Shown here: one piece after another, positions 1-12,351 of the stretch
How positions within the stretch are numbered: position 1 is the stretch's first letter
How the letters are laid out: each line of letters starts with the position of its first letter
Assembly: GCA_009363875.1 (NCBI GenBank)
Contig: CM018691.1
Span: forward strand, 37,487,446 to 37,551,445
From: Mikania micrantha
Lineage: Eukaryota; Streptophyta; Magnoliopsida; Asterales; Asteraceae
DNA: 64,000 nucleotides
Reading direction: 5' to 3'
Program-made: the position numbers and the translations under genes
Notes under the pieces: model-generated
Database searches by the model: none
Seen by the model: only the letters and a program-made list of their open reading frames with translations
Told to the model about the DNA's origin: nothing

Positions 1-1343
1 AACAATATATATATATACACACACATATATATAATATAGTGACAATAACGTAGAATTTACTAACGATCTCATTTTGGGTGCTGACCAATTTTAAAGACAC
101 TTTATCGTATGTCACTTTTGGAGCTTAAGGAGTAACTACAATACTTATAAGAACTAGGAAACAAAAAAAAGATCATTAAGATTATATTCGTAGAGTATTG
201 GAGACATTATGTTAAAAGAAGATCTATACTAAACTCAAAGTGTGAATTATGGCATGACAAAGTTGCATCTCTTGGTCATGTAAATTTTTTTATGATGGCA
301 TCATGATGCACCCTAAAAAAAAAAAAAAAAAACTGAAGAAATATACTAACAAAAGTTTTACGTAAATTCTGAATCAAAGTCTTAAACATAACTGCATATT
401 ACAATATAAATGTTCGCATAATTTAAGTGAAGACTAACAATATCAAAATATTAAAGCACATACTTGTATCAAGGAAAGCAAAGAAACAATTGTTAAGATA
501 AGGGAATTTTTTTGACATAAAAATAACATAAAATTTAAATATAGCCAGGATAATCTTAATTATATTTAAGTTAAAAGATCTCACTACACAAGATTACTCT
601 TCAACTCCCACTTGTTTATAATGTGTTTAAGAATAACAGAGCTTGATCTACACACTTCATAAGCATGAAAGTTATTTTATACAACCAAATACTATTAATT
701 TTGATCTGGATAACCATAAAATCAACGGAAGCATGCTGAGTTATTTATCTCGTTAAACTCAAGTTGAAACATATTATGAACTTTAGTAATACGAGAAATA
801 GGAAATACGATGGATTATATAATTGGTTGCGTTTCGAATTATTAATTCATATCACATTATTTTTTTTTAAAAAAAAAAAATATTATTTGATGAATCACAG
901 TTCTTTTCTCCAAATTTTAATAATATGAGCATCTTTTGTATATGTTGAATAACTATGAATTCATTATTGATTGAATCCTTAATTATAATAGGTGGACAAT
1001 AAGATTATATTATTACTTGTTCAAGTATTTGACTATTGAGGATTTAAAATCTATCTTTCCGGCTATCTAAATTTCGAAATTTGATCTACTATGTAATTCT
1101 ATATTTTTAGGGTCTCAATTCTAACTTTAAACTTATATAATTATCACCTTGCATATGTGCTTACTCTTCTATGTCGGTATTATCTGTAATAATTATACGT
1201 TAAAAAAAAAAGAATTATCTGGAATTCTGTAATAACATCAGCACAAAGTTTTGGTATGTGAATACTTGTGTAAAGGAATCAATCAGTGAGTTTGTAAATA
1301 AACGTTAATGTAAATTCTGAAATTTCGAGGACGAAATTTTTTT
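1..1343. other. AT-rich non-coding tail of an old retroelement
   Basis: No open frame of note is visible and the stretch is strongly AT-rich with homopolymer runs. It ends next to a polypurine tract and a degenerate LTR, so it is probably the decayed 3' internal part of a plus-strand Ty3/gypsy element. An inverted repeat at 1320-1327/1332-1339 (AAATTTCG, loop AGGA, CGAAATTT) matches the palindrome found just before the polypurine tract of elements A, B and C. Confidence 0.45.
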
Positions 1344-1355
1344 AAAGAGGGGTAG
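1344..1355 (+). other. Polypurine tract of the left-hand Ty3 relic
   Basis: The purine run AAAGAGGGGTAG lies between the AAATTTCG palindrome and the start of the degenerate LTR. This is the order expected at the 3' end of a plus-strand Ty3/gypsy internal region, where the tract primes plus-strand DNA synthesis. Elements A, B and C have AAGGGGA-type tracts in the same place. Confidence 0.55.
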
Positions 1356-1358
1356 AAT

Positions 1359-3942
1359 TATAATAACCGGAAAAAAATGTAACAATTAAATAAATAAATA
1401 TACTATTTAATAAATGACACTATGTTAAAATACAATAAAAGAAATTTAATGATAAATATGAAATAACAATGTTCTAACAAATGTGGTTATATGTTTCGTT
1501 AAAAAAAAAAAATTACTGAACATTTGAGTTATAGTGAAAATAAATCTAATTATTTAAACTGTCGATTCAGTTATTATTTAACAAACCGAACTAAAATGAT
1601 CTATATGTTACGCTAACTTTTCTCTATCATTTAATTCATGAAAAGAAAACGTATGTTGGTAATGTATGATTAAAAATTTGACAAATTAGAACCCGATTTA
1701 CAAACCGACCAATATATGATTAATATAGAACCATATTCGATCTAATCTAGTTCTAATTTTATCACGTCCATGCCTCCTTTCCAAATTAAAAGTAACCAAA
1801 ATGGATTTGTAAGCTCAAATAACTTTCCATTTAATATAATTTATTGTTAAATAACAAACCGATTAAACACCCATATGCAAGTTATGTGGTTATATTAATT
1901 CTTAATTGACAAATTCATTTGATGTTCCCTAAGTCTGCCACGCTTGTAACTGATAGGATTTGAAAGCCACTTAAATTGCTATTTATTTTTTTTTAAACCT
2001 CTTAAGTACCCTTTAAAATACATACTAACCAATTGCATATTCTGTTTAATCGACGACTAGTTCACGAAGAACATATAACCGACTTAGGATACGCCTCAAA
2101 TCAATTTCTTCAAACCTCCTTGCTCCACGATCTGTTAGATCAACCAACATCCGTCCGGCGTTGATGGACCACCGCCATCGCCGTAATAACCATTGTAACC
2201 GGTGACAAGATCGACACACTAAACCTTTTCGACACAAATTTCGGTTTAGCCTCTATCATCATCACGGCTTGATATCTTATCACGATTGCCTATACCGACT
2301 CACCTGGTGGTACGATATAAGGTAAGTTTTGAATCATCTTATGAGATGTGATCGTATTTCCGTAAATTAGATATTTAAAACGTGAAACAATTAGGAATCA
2401 CGTAATCAATTTATGTTGTCTAAGTCATGGAATATAGTCATATTATACACTCAAGTTTAAACAGAAGCAGGTTATGTTAATACAAAATATGGTGATGATG
2501 TTGAGATCTAAAATTTAAACGAAGAAGAAGGCATAACTGAATGGGTTTCAAAACTAAAAATACTTTTAGCTCAAATCTCATTCAAAACAACTCTTCAAAT
2601 TGTTTTATTTTAAAATCACATAAATTATAACCTTTTGACTAGAAATGCTTAAATCGTTAATTTAAGAAATGAACAAATAATTATTAATGTTAATAAACGA
2701 TTTTATAAAATAAACCGATTTGATCGGTTAAACGTTAAAAAGGTCTAAGTCACCAAAATATGACCGAATTCATATATGGGTCATAATTCGCTTAAACTAA
2801 CATAAAATCACACGAAAACAGAGATTGCTGAATCTCTAGAGGTTTGGACTGGTTACGATTTATCTGAGATTGATTCGTTGATTTTTGCTAAGGCCAAGGT
2901 ACGGATTCTGTTTATTTAAATCTTAGTTTATCTGTTTCTGTAATCGTTTAATCCTTCTTTCTATATTGTATCTGATTTGTTATTGCCACGATATAATATC
3001 GTGTTTCTTTGTTTCGTTTATCATGCAATATATCTAGATTATCTTGTACTCATTATTGCATGATCTGATTATGACCTTACTTGGTAGTTTAACTACCCTA
3101 CTGAACTTGGTAGTTTATCTACCCTACTGAACCTACTGAACTTCTGATCTATTACCCGAGCATGCCCCTACCTGTAAGGATGACTACAGGCCCTTCATGG
3201 CGGCAACCATGATGTGGAACCATCCGTGGCGGTTAGTTGAGTTCACGGCGTCTCTATTTAGTACTCTGATAGTACACTTGTGCACCTACTGAATTCTGGA
3301 GAGGCGTATGGACTGGTCCTAGGATAAATTTCAAACTGTACTTTCTGATTTCTGGGGGATAGTGATGTGTATGCCAACACTAACTATCTCATGTGTCTGG
3401 TAAGCGGGAGTAGCTACCCGTGAACCTTACACTATTTTATGTACAGTCGGCTCGTGGTATATTCTGGGATTTCCCATTATTTCTGACTTACATTATAACC
3501 TATATTGTTGTTTCTGAAAGGTTATATTTGATTCGAGTCAGACCACTGTTTACTGTTCTGTTCAGTTTCTGTTACTGTTGTGCATCTGGTATCTGTTTAT
3601 GATAGTTTTTCTCATTACCTTCACCACTTTCTGAACTTCTTTTAATTACCGTTGTTTATCCGTTACTGAGCATTCTTTGGCTCAGCCGTATTTGTTTTGG
3701 TGGTGTTTATGTGTCTTGTATAGGTAATCCAGGAAACTATGTTGGGAATTGAGGGAAGAGATACAAGAGATTATCAAGGACTGATTATAAAATAATGTAA
3801 TAAACAATATCATAAGACTTTTATTTGTGTCTTGGTTGACTTATGTAAGATTTAAATCATATTTAAATTTATTTTGGATTGTTGCATTAATTCTGACTCC
3901 GTATAAGTGACACGTCAGCCCTAATCAGGTTGGGGTGTTACA
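1359..3942 (+). repeat. Degenerate 3' LTR (Ty3/gypsy)
   Basis: It begins with an altered terminus (TATAATAACC instead of TG...) directly after the polypurine tract and ends GGGGTGTTACA at 3942, like the other LTRs here. An acceptor-like TTGTATAG|GTAATCC lies near 3722, where the other LTRs carry a putative leader-intron acceptor. Two tandem GGTAG...CTACC hairpins sit at 3083-3097 and 3109-3123. No ORF inside is convincing. The decayed start means the left boundary could be off by a few bases. Confidence 0.55.
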
Positions 3943-4211
3943 AAACCGTTCATTATGTTTTCAAATTTTTGAAAACTGACTGACCAAATGTTTTGGAAAA
4001 ACTAACCACGAAACCAAACATATTACTGGTTTGAGTGGTTTCACGGTTTAAAACCAAACCATAAACACCCCTAAATATGTAAAAAATCATTAAAGGAGAC
4101 CCACTGCTATTTGCTAATGGCTAAATTTTGTTGATCACCAGTTACGACTAATGAGCAAAGTTTTTATTGATTACAACTCATTGTAATTAGCACTAACACA
4201 TGGAGTAAAGT
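3943..4211. repeat. Remnant of a hAT-type MITE and unassigned flank
   Basis: The segment around 3990-4075 is rich in AACCAAAC/ACCGTT motifs and ends in TAAACACCCCTA. That resembles the right terminal inverted repeat (TGAACACCCCTA) of the intact hAT MITE at 26378-26949. No matching left end is seen, so this is a truncated copy at best. Nothing is recognised in the remaining bases. Confidence 0.3.
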
Positions 4212-5037
4212 GTTGTTGTAACACCCAAACTTTCCACACGATTACACGTGTCCCATTTTAGGTCCCAGATTAAACTTTCTCAAAAATTTTGTTCGGAAGC
4301 GTAAAAAATAACATTTCATAAGTTAAACACACTTAATTTCAAATCATTTACATTTATGATTAATAAAACTAGTGTGTTTAAGTGTAATACCATCAGAGAA
4401 TTTTACATAACGTTTGGTTCTGCTTCATAACATGCCCGATCAGATCGCCCGATGCATATCTATCTTTGACCTGTAACATCAAATATAAGTCACCATTAGT
4501 TCATACGAACTAAGTAAGTAACCCCTCCCCGAGTTCCCAAAACTCATTTAACACATTCACATACATATCATATGGATGTTTATCATATCTAGATAATAAT
4601 ATATTATCCAATACAACTTTATCACCAGCACCTCTGGCTAATTTAAAACACAATAATCACCACATATATATACACACACATATATATATATATCGTAAGC
4701 TCAACCAATTTCCCACACACCTGTGGTTTCAACAATTCAATTTCCGGTGTAACCGGTTATCCACACATTGGTGGTATCATACATATATTAAGTCTTAAGA
4801 TGTTCACCCACCGGTCCTTCCATCTAAGACAACTGCTAGCACCTCTAGCTAGTGTATCCCGTAACACATTATGGATACACTACCGATGTCCCAAATATAA
4901 TTTGGTAACAATATTCAATCACATACAAACGATCCACTATTGGATCGTTTCCACCCAAAACCCCATGAATCACCCATTCATGTACAATTATTATAGTTTA
5001 ACACCACACATACATGTGCATATTTCCAGTCCACCAT

Positions 5038-5325
5038 TTGTTCACACACCTTGTGAATCAATTACATTGGAATTGCAAGTCTTATGTTCACACACCTTGT
5101 GAATCAAAGCATGCATATTTCCAATCCACCATTTGTTCACACACCTTGTGAATCTTTTACATTGGAATTGCAAGTTTTATGTTCACACACCTTGTGAATC
5201 CAAAACATGCACATTACCAATTCAACATCTACCCGTTCGTAGATCACCACATGTTCACACACTTTGTGAATCATGCAAGTATATTGGAATTGCAAGTCAT
5301 ATGTTCACACACCTTGTGAATCCAA
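5038..5325 (-). repeat. TTCACA...TGTGAA hairpin repeat array in S1
   Basis: Six copies of a short unit containing TTCACACACCTTGTGAATC occur at irregular 45-70 bp spacing. Each unit is an inverted repeat, TTCACA with TGTGAA around a 5-nt loop. One copy (near 5251) has ACTTTG in place of ACCTTG, which leaves the stem intact. The same motif recurs on the sense strand of solo LTR S3. Confidence 0.75.
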
Positions 5326-5357
5326 AACATGCATATTTCCAATCCACCATTCATCCC

Positions 5358-5890
5358 AACAATGCATATTCCACATGCATTGTCAAGTTAACACCAATTC
5401 ATTATAACAATGCATATTCCACCTACATTGTTAATTTAAACACCGATTCATCCCGACAACGCATATTCCACATACATTGTCAAGTTAAACACCAATTCAT
5501 TATAACAATGCATATTCCACCTACATTGTTAATTTTAAACACCAATTTATTATAACAATGCATATTCCACCTACATTGTTAATTTTAAACACCAATTTAT
5601 TATAACAATGCATATTCCACCTACATTGTTAATTTTAAATACCAATTCATCCCGACAATGCATATTCCACATACATTGTCAAGTTAAACACCAATTCATT
5701 ATAACAATGCATATTCCACCTACATTGTTAATTTAAACACCAATTTATTATAACAATGCATATTCCACCTACATTGTTAATTTTAAACACCAATTTATTA
5801 TAACAATGCATATTCCACCTACATTGTTGATTTAAACACCAATTCATTATAACAATGCACATTCCACCTACATTGTTAATTTAAACACCA
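5358..5890 (-). repeat. ~49-bp tandem hairpin array in S1
   Basis: About eleven copies of a 48-50 bp unit are present. Each has AACAATG or GACAATG, a 13-nt spacer and CATTGTT or CATTGTC. In the common type, TAACAATG pairs with CATTGTTA (for example 5702-5709/5723-5730). At 5654-5660/5674-5680 the stem is GACAATG/CATTGTC, so the outer pair changed on both arms. Copies with one unmatched base (near 5358 and 5454) give G-T pairs on the minus, sense strand of the LTR. Confidence 0.8.
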
Positions 5891-6862
5891 ATTTATTAAT
5901 TAATCACCGGTTCATCCGATTATTCCAATGCAAATATATTGCATACACGTTTCTCATTGAAACACCACAACACAAACTAAAGGATTTCTCATCCATTAGT
6001 TTCAATCACATATTCAACATCATTCACATATATCAGGCACACAAGTAGACTCATTCTACTTCTTATAGGTAATGTTACAGTAAGTTGGGTAACTTACCTT
6101 AATTTGAAGAGTTATCAAAAATCACCAACTCTTTTCCAAGCCTTCTAGAATTAGATTCACTTCCTCTTCCTATTATATATTCACATATAACAGAATTTAA
6201 CAACATGAACACAACACGTGTGTTATTTATGTAATCTAATTCATTTGACCTGTTTCATTCTTTATTTTCAGTTTAAACCTCGTTGAGGCTTTTACCGACA
6301 TCCCATGTGTAGAAATTAATCTACACATGTTCTTAATCATATTCAAATTATCACAACATCGTTTTATGTTAAAATCATTAACTTTCAACTTTACACGCTA
6401 AATTATCATTCTAAAGAATGATCCAAAACCATCACAACCACTCTTTAATCACCCCACTAATAATCATACTCAATTAATATGAGTTTCATAACAAACGGGC
6501 ATCATAACGGATCAAAATCAAATTTTCACCGTTAAAACACCTAGTACTTCGTTCCTAATCATCCCAGATCATTATACAATACTCAAAACTATATTTAATC
6601 CGTATATTATCAACATAAATGAGATAAAACGAATCGTTACCCTTCAAACGGATTTCTGATTGAAAAACAACGATCTGAACGCGTAGAAACGATCCACGGC
6701 TCAACCCGAACGTTTGGATAGCTTCAAAATTGAGTTTTGATGGCAAAATTTCGATTTGGGTAGGTGTGTGTGAGTGAGTGTACGATCGAGAGAGAGATAG
6801 AATTGTGTGTGTGTGGGTGAAATCTGTTGAAGATAAGCTTACTGCCTCCACCACACCTTCCA

Positions 6863-6987
6863 GGCGTATCGCCCCGCGTGGCGGGATGGTCTCGGGCGTA
6901 CCGCGCGAGCCAGGGAACCCCCAGATATTTTTGGGGTCCCGCGCGTATCGCCTGTCGTCGGCGTGTGGCTTGGGGCGTACCGCCCCA
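6863..6987 (-). repeat. GC-rich CGTAYCG palindrome block in S1
   Basis: Within an otherwise AT-rich LTR this short block repeats a CG-TAC/TAT-CG core four times. The clearest is TGGGGCG-TAC-CGCCCCA at 6971-6987. GGCG-TAT-CGCC lies at 6863-6873. The same core with other flanking arms is present in the LTRs of A and B. The minus strand reads CGGTACG or CGATACG. Confidence 0.7.
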
Positions 6988-7267
6988 GGCGATTTTCTTC
7001 GTTTTTTTCGATTTTATCTTCTTTTCGCGATTCCGGACAATCCAGAACTCCGTTTCGCACTCGGTTTTCTCCCACGTTCATCATTTCTCACATATTATCA
7101 ATTGATAACAATCATAATCATTTTATTAATGATTATTTCAAACATGTTTGATTTATTGAAAACAGGTCGTTACAGTTGTCAACCAATGTTACCACTCATG
7201 ATCATTTCATGTTTTACTTGCCATATAAATCAAAAAAGCAACTTTAAAAAGTATTTTACTAGCTAAT

Positions 7268-7545
7268 AGAGTAAATTACGGTTTTGGCACGTGTGGTTTA
7301 AGTGTTTTATCTGTTTCAACCCAACATAAAATTTTTAATCAATGCAGCTCATGTGGTTTAAACAATTAACGGTTTTGGCTCTCAAACTTAACTATTTTAA
7401 CGGTTTTGACCTCCAAATCTAACTATGTATAGGGGTCAAAACCGTTAGTTTTTTAACCACATGGACTACATTGATAAAAGATTATATTTTAGATTAAAAT
7501 ACTTAAAACATTTACATCACATGGGCCAAAACCGTAATTTACTCT
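7268..7545. mobile_element. 278-bp MITE with long terminal inverted repeats
   Basis: The left end AGAGTAAATTACGGTTTTGG is mirrored by the right end as its reverse complement, ending TAATTTACTCT at 7545. The interior also pairs loosely (AACGGTTTTG against CAAAACCGTT), making a foldback element. There is no coding capacity. I could not find a clear TSD, so the superfamily is left open. Confidence 0.7.
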
Positions 7546-8272
7546 TACTAATATATTATAAATTTTCTAGCTATATATAATGAGCACCACTTGTTGATCG
7601 GGTCCAATTGATCAGGCCATCGTTCTGAGACCCCAACTAGATTATTGCCACAGAACTCCCATCAGTTGTTGGTGTATGTTATAATAATGCCTTCTACATG
7701 TTTTAAATCGCATTAGCGTTCATTATTGTTTCTCCTTGACGTTATAACTTTGCGGTAATAAAGCGTGAATAATTTTAGATGAGAGATGAGATAAGCAAAA
7801 ATGTTAAAATAGAACAAAATTAATAAAAAATAAGTACCTATAATATTTTTTTACATGTAAATAAAAAAAAAAAACTAAAACTACTAACTCAAAAAAAGGG
7901 GACAATCTCAAACTAATTTTAGTAATTTAATTTGTATTTGTGCTAGAGGCCGGGATCCTTTATTCTAGAGGTGACTACAATATAACCATAACCGAAAAAT
8001 AATCGATAACCGTCCCAAACCATAACCGATTTAACCGAAACCGACTTTAACCGACGGTAATGGTTAAGCGAAGCCATTAACCGAACCATTCGGTTATGGT
8101 TATAGTTAAGGCTAATCATTAACCGACTTTAACCGAACCGAACCAAGTAATGTATATATGTTTTTTTAATATTTATATCATTATATGTTTGAATGCTTCC
8201 AATTGCCGTTAAACAAAATTGATACCAATAAAAAAATGCTACTAAATTAATTTTTTTCAAAAAATTATATCA
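7546..8272. repeat. AT-rich flank with AACCG-rich MITE relic
   Basis: 7546-7970 shows nothing recognisable. From about 7972 to 8150 the sequence is dense in TAACCGA/CGGTTA motifs in both orientations. This is typical of degraded copies of the hAT MITE family seen intact at 26378-26949. Terminal repeats and a TSD could not be placed. Confidence 0.35.
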
Positions 8273-10838
8273 CTAGATTAGTCACCCATGTACTACACAA
8301 GCTGATTCAAAAAATCATATTAAATAATATGAATTATTAATTAAGATTTAATAATTGTAAAATGATTATGTGAGATAAATTTTTGTTTGTTAAGTTATAT
8401 AATGAAGTAAATTGAGAAAATACAGTTAATTTTATTGAGACTGATCGAATTAAGAAATTTAATAAATTTGATCAAAATATCAAAGTAATTATTTTCGTGT
8501 AAAAGTGGAAATACATATACATATATAGGGTATTTAGATAGAAAAATATTAGTGTAAAAATAGAAAAATAATTTAAAATTTGAAATTATCTAATATTTTC
8601 GAACAAATGTTTATTTAAGTGAATGATATAAACATGAAATTAAATAAAATAGAAAACATTTAAAATTGTATAACAACAATTGATGAAATTTTGTTAAATT
8701 AAAAGTTCTTTTAAAGATGAATATACATAAAAGTAAAGGCTTATTTTAAAAAAATATATATTAAATAATGTATGCCATTGCATAATCGGAAAGCAATATT
8801 TGAATAATATTAATTGGGAATTACTATTAAAAAAAGATATATCAAAACTTGTTCTTTTGTATCATTATGTTTGAAATGCCAAGTTTTGATGATCAAATAT
8901 CATATTTAATGTGACAATTTATAAATATGCTAATATAAAATCATGAAGGGAAAAATAAAATTCTAATATTTTACTAATATTTGCAATATTAGTAAAATGA
9001 AAATTTTAAATTTTAACCTTTTATGTTTGTACCAACACAAAAACCAAAACATGCAGGTACTTTCAACCTTAATTAATATTCATAAATACTAAACAAAATT
9101 TTTTTTTCTTGAAACACCTAGTTTTAGTCTATTTTTAACACTAAAATTATATGTTTATTTTTCATATATTTAAGCAAGATTATATTGTTTGAAATTTTGA
9201 ATTAAAAAATATAATAAACAAAAAACGTAAATTATAATTTAGCATGTTAAATGAGATACTATGAACTGAATTTTCAACATAATTGTTTTAATTCAATTGA
9301 ATTGCTACTTATTTATTAAAATTAATTGAATCATTAAATATGAAATTGGACAATTTAAAATTTTCGAAATTATTAATCACAAAAGAAAAGCTTGACATGA
9401 CTAATTTATAAATAATTAAAGAAGATGAATATATATTTTTTTTATTTTAAAATTGAATTGAATTTATTTATTAAATTAATTATTTTTAAAATGCAAAGAA
9501 TAAATATCTTGGTGACAAGTATATTTATTTGTAATATTATAATTTAATTAATATAATAATACACGATGGTAATTAGAAATTTCAGTTGGTGTATATTATA
9601 ATTTTAAAAAGGATTTTCTTTTATAATTTTTTTTCACTCCTTATCTAATTTGCTATATAAAGTTTATATTTTTAAAAAGGTTTCCTTAAAAACTAAAGAA
9701 AAAGTTTGTAGAAAGTTTTTGAAAATTTATGACAAAAATGTTGTTTAGACGATAATAATTTTATAAACGTTTTTGCTTTTGGTCTCATTTTATAAAAATT
9801 GTTCTTTTTAACTTTCTAAAAAAACACATTTTAAATGGGATAAAAATTTCCTTACGAAAATAAATTTTAATTTTTCTAAAATTTTACTCGTAAATGTTTT
9901 GTTTTTCATTTTTTTTATTTTGTATTTTGTTTGATATTGTTTTTAAATAACTAAAAAAGTTCCTTAGAAAATATTTCATATTAACTAATAATGTGTTTTT
10001 AAATATTGATTATAAAATATCATAATCAGATATAATTTAATTGTAAATAATCTATTTAATTCTTTTATAAAAGTTTCATTTTAAAATATCAAAATTTTCA
10101 TACTTTATATATTTAGAAAAAAAAAAATACTTTTGTCTAATATTTGATACTTTATAAAATATTTTCATAATTTTATACATAAAATTATATTTCCTGTTAA
10201 CCATTAAAAATCAGTAAATGTTGTGATGTAGCGTTGTTGATATATTTATAAGAAATTATACTTTTTATGTAATATTTATAAAAAAATCACTTAAATATGA
10301 AGAAAACATTTGAAAATAATTAAACTTACTTGATGTTATAATTTTTATCAATAATAAACTTAAGATAAACTAACCATAAAATCAAATGAAGTATCACAAA
10401 GGTAATATACTAATATATTAATAGACTAAATGATTTAGTCAAATTGTTTTATTCTCTTTCAACTTAACGTTTCTCAAAGTTATAACAAATAATATTAAAT
10501 GTATTCTTTGTTTCAAACACGTGTACACATATAGAGAAGAGACAAACAAATACAATAAAATAGTTTTATACATTACTTGAATAAGTTTAACTTGTTCTAA
10601 ACTAATAGTTTTGGTAAAAATTTTATGTGTTTGATACTATATTAATCATTGGTGAAATAAGATATAATAAAAATTTAAAAATATAAATAATGAATAAGGA
10701 ATATTTAAATATTATAAAATTATATTTTAAAATAAGATGGTTGAAATCTTCTTATAATTTATTAAGTTTTGATAATTTATTAAAATCAAAAATTTATTTT
10801 TTTGTATTTAGTTTTATAATTTAATTATTTAAAAACAA
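8273..10838 (-). mobile_element. Helitron-like non-autonomous AT-rich repeat, copy 1
   Basis: It begins on the plus strand with CTAGATTAGTCACCC next to a preceding A, the mirror of a Helitron CTRR 3' end on the minus strand. The following 1.1 kb aligns by eye with copy 2: 8342-8540 with about 21590-21770, 8842-8930 with about 21935-22020, and 9242-9285 with about 22684-22725. There is no ORF, and base composition is very AT-rich. The terminal hairpin is poor in this copy. The right limit is arbitrary, taken where the next element starts. Confidence 0.4.
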
Positions 10839-10841
10839 TTA

Positions 10842-11627
10842 GGTGGTGTTGTCTTTTTTCTAAAAAGTTTTTCTAGGTTTTTTCTTTATCGCGCAGACAA
10901 TGGGCGGAGTTAGGAGGTTACAAGTTGTTTGGTTTTTAGAAGACATTTAATTAAAAAATGTCTACTCAACCTTTTTTTGGCGCAGACGTGAGCAAGCCTC
11001 TTATCTATCTTCTCATCTCTTTTAATTAGGTTGAATAACATCTTTTTTGGGAAGAGTTTCCTCTGTTTTCTCCACAGGCGGCACCCCTCCTCCCTACTGG
11101 AGGCTCTCCTCGTCACTTCCCTGCACTGCTGCTCCCACGGCTCCCGTTTTCTCCACCGCACCACCACTTCCTTACACCGCTACTCCATCCACTCGCCTAT
11201 TTCTTCCCTATTTCAAAGGACAAGGTAACGTTTTCTTCTGTTGGCGCAGACGATTCTTCCACCTATTTGGTTAAATTGGTGTGTGTTTGTATCTCTAGCT
11301 GTAAACACACAAATGGAAAAAGAAAGCGCTTACACCCAAATGGGAAAGAAAGGGCTTACACCCTCTGGTGAGAAATATGAAATGAATGATTTAAAAAATG
11401 TTGTTGCGGTTTTATGAATGTTATTTAGAGATGTAAAATTATTATTTAAATTTCAATATTGAAAAACTGTTATAAGATATAAAATGGTTTATTTAAATTT
11501 TGCTTTATTTTAGCGGTAGTCTTCTTTTAACATGTTGCAAAGGTTTTGTCCAACTCTTCTGATACAGAGGACTGCAGATGTAGTCCGTAAACTACAGACA
11601 TCTAACATCTGAAAAACAAACAACACC
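10842..11627. mobile_element. PIF/Harbinger-like non-autonomous element
   Basis: The ends GGTGGTGTTGTC and its approximate inverse ...AACAACACC lie between TTA trinucleotides at 10839-10841 and 11628-11630, the duplication expected of PIF/Harbinger. A subterminal hairpin AGACATTT/AAATGTCT occurs near 10938-10965. GCGCAGAC is repeated inside. From about 11050 to 11230 a C/T- and GC-rich stretch stands out from its AT-rich surroundings and may be captured host sequence. The small ORFs across it are not recognised. Confidence 0.45.
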
Positions 11628-12084
11628 TTAGTGATAAATAATAGAGAGAGAGAGTATTTTAATATACAAAATAAAAATGAGGAAAAAAAATAAAAGAGTG
11701 ATTATGAGAGTGACATGTGACATCTTTGCTTCTCTTTTAGGTAAAGATGTTCAATAATTGCCGAAACTTGTGCTACATGTCGATTGTAACAAATGAATAT
11801 AACAAATAGCAACTGAATATTAAACAACTGTTTGGTTTGCAATTTTTTTATTAAATGATTAGAATGTTTCGAAGGAATGGAAGGTGTAGCAATTGGAAAT
11901 CATTCCAATGTTATTTTAGAATTTGTTTGATTGATAAATTAGATAAAGGAATTGGAATGTTCAATTTTTTAAAGGATAGAATTACCCTAACACTTTTTCG
12001 TGAGCATATACATGACTTAGTATCATGAACTAATCAAACTGTCACGAATTGTGTTATACCATTGGTTGCCACAAGACATGTCTG
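11628..12084. other. Unassigned spacer
   Basis: No gene is seen. A GAGAGAGAG microsatellite lies near 11644. The sequence at about 11830-11990, with GGAATGGAA and CATTCCAAT motifs, looks like a small foldback-type repeat, but no ends could be fixed. Confidence 0.3.
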
Positions 12085-12351
12085 TGTAGTGTAACACCCA
12101 AATTCTATACACGCATACACGTGTCAAAAATAGGTCCCAGTTAAGTTTTAACTCAAAACTTTATCAAATATTTATGCGGAAGCGCCAAAAAACATTTCAC
12201 AAGTAATATGAACTTGTTAAGTTACTAATTACATTACAAAATCATCATACATTAGTTTGTATGACAACACAAAAACCAAAATTTCCAAAACGTTTAAATT
12301 TTTCAACTTACGCACCCGATCATGAGCTTTAACGCATCATCTATTTCCGTC

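Larger units (their letters stand above)
4471..6097 (-). other. Candidate leader intron in LTR S1
   Basis: Read on the minus strand, the sequence at 6098-6097 is AAG|GTAAGTT, a near-consensus splice donor. At 4471-4472 there is GTTACAG|GTC, an acceptor-like site. Equivalent donor and acceptor pairs occur in S2, A, B, C and D. A perfect hairpin TTAGTTC/GAACTAA lies at 4496-4513 just before the acceptor. Splicing is inferred from consensus and recurrence only. Confidence 0.4.
4217..7174 (-). mobile_element. Solo LTR S1 (Ty3/gypsy, Tekay-like)
   Basis: On the plus strand it starts TGTAACACCC and ends CGTTACA, so it lies in minus orientation. It is flanked by perfect 5-bp duplications GTTGT at 4212-4216 and 7175-7179, and no internal region is present. 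This is the signature of a solo LTR left by recombination between the two LTRs of an inserted element. At 2,958 bp it is close to the other LTRs in the window. Its internal arrays and candidate intron are listed separately. The ORFs at 4800-5555 only translate the tandem repeats. Confidence 0.9.

Noticed and set aside
2046..2237. 63-aa minus ORF
   Set aside because: It lies antisense inside the degenerate LTR; its composition is arginine-rich by chance of local GC and no family is recognised.
4800..5555. ORFs of 100 and 140 aa on the plus strand
   Set aside because: They translate the tandem hairpin arrays of solo LTR S1 and run antisense to the LTR; the peptide repeats only mirror the DNA repeats.
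5038..5890. CRISPR-like spaced repeats
   Set aside because: Units are tandem with similar spacers in a plant LTR; there are no unique spacers and no cas genes.
6778..7266. 162-aa ORF and overlapping frames
   Set aside because: They cross the GC-rich palindrome block and the end of LTR S1 and the TSD, in several frames, with no recognisable domain.
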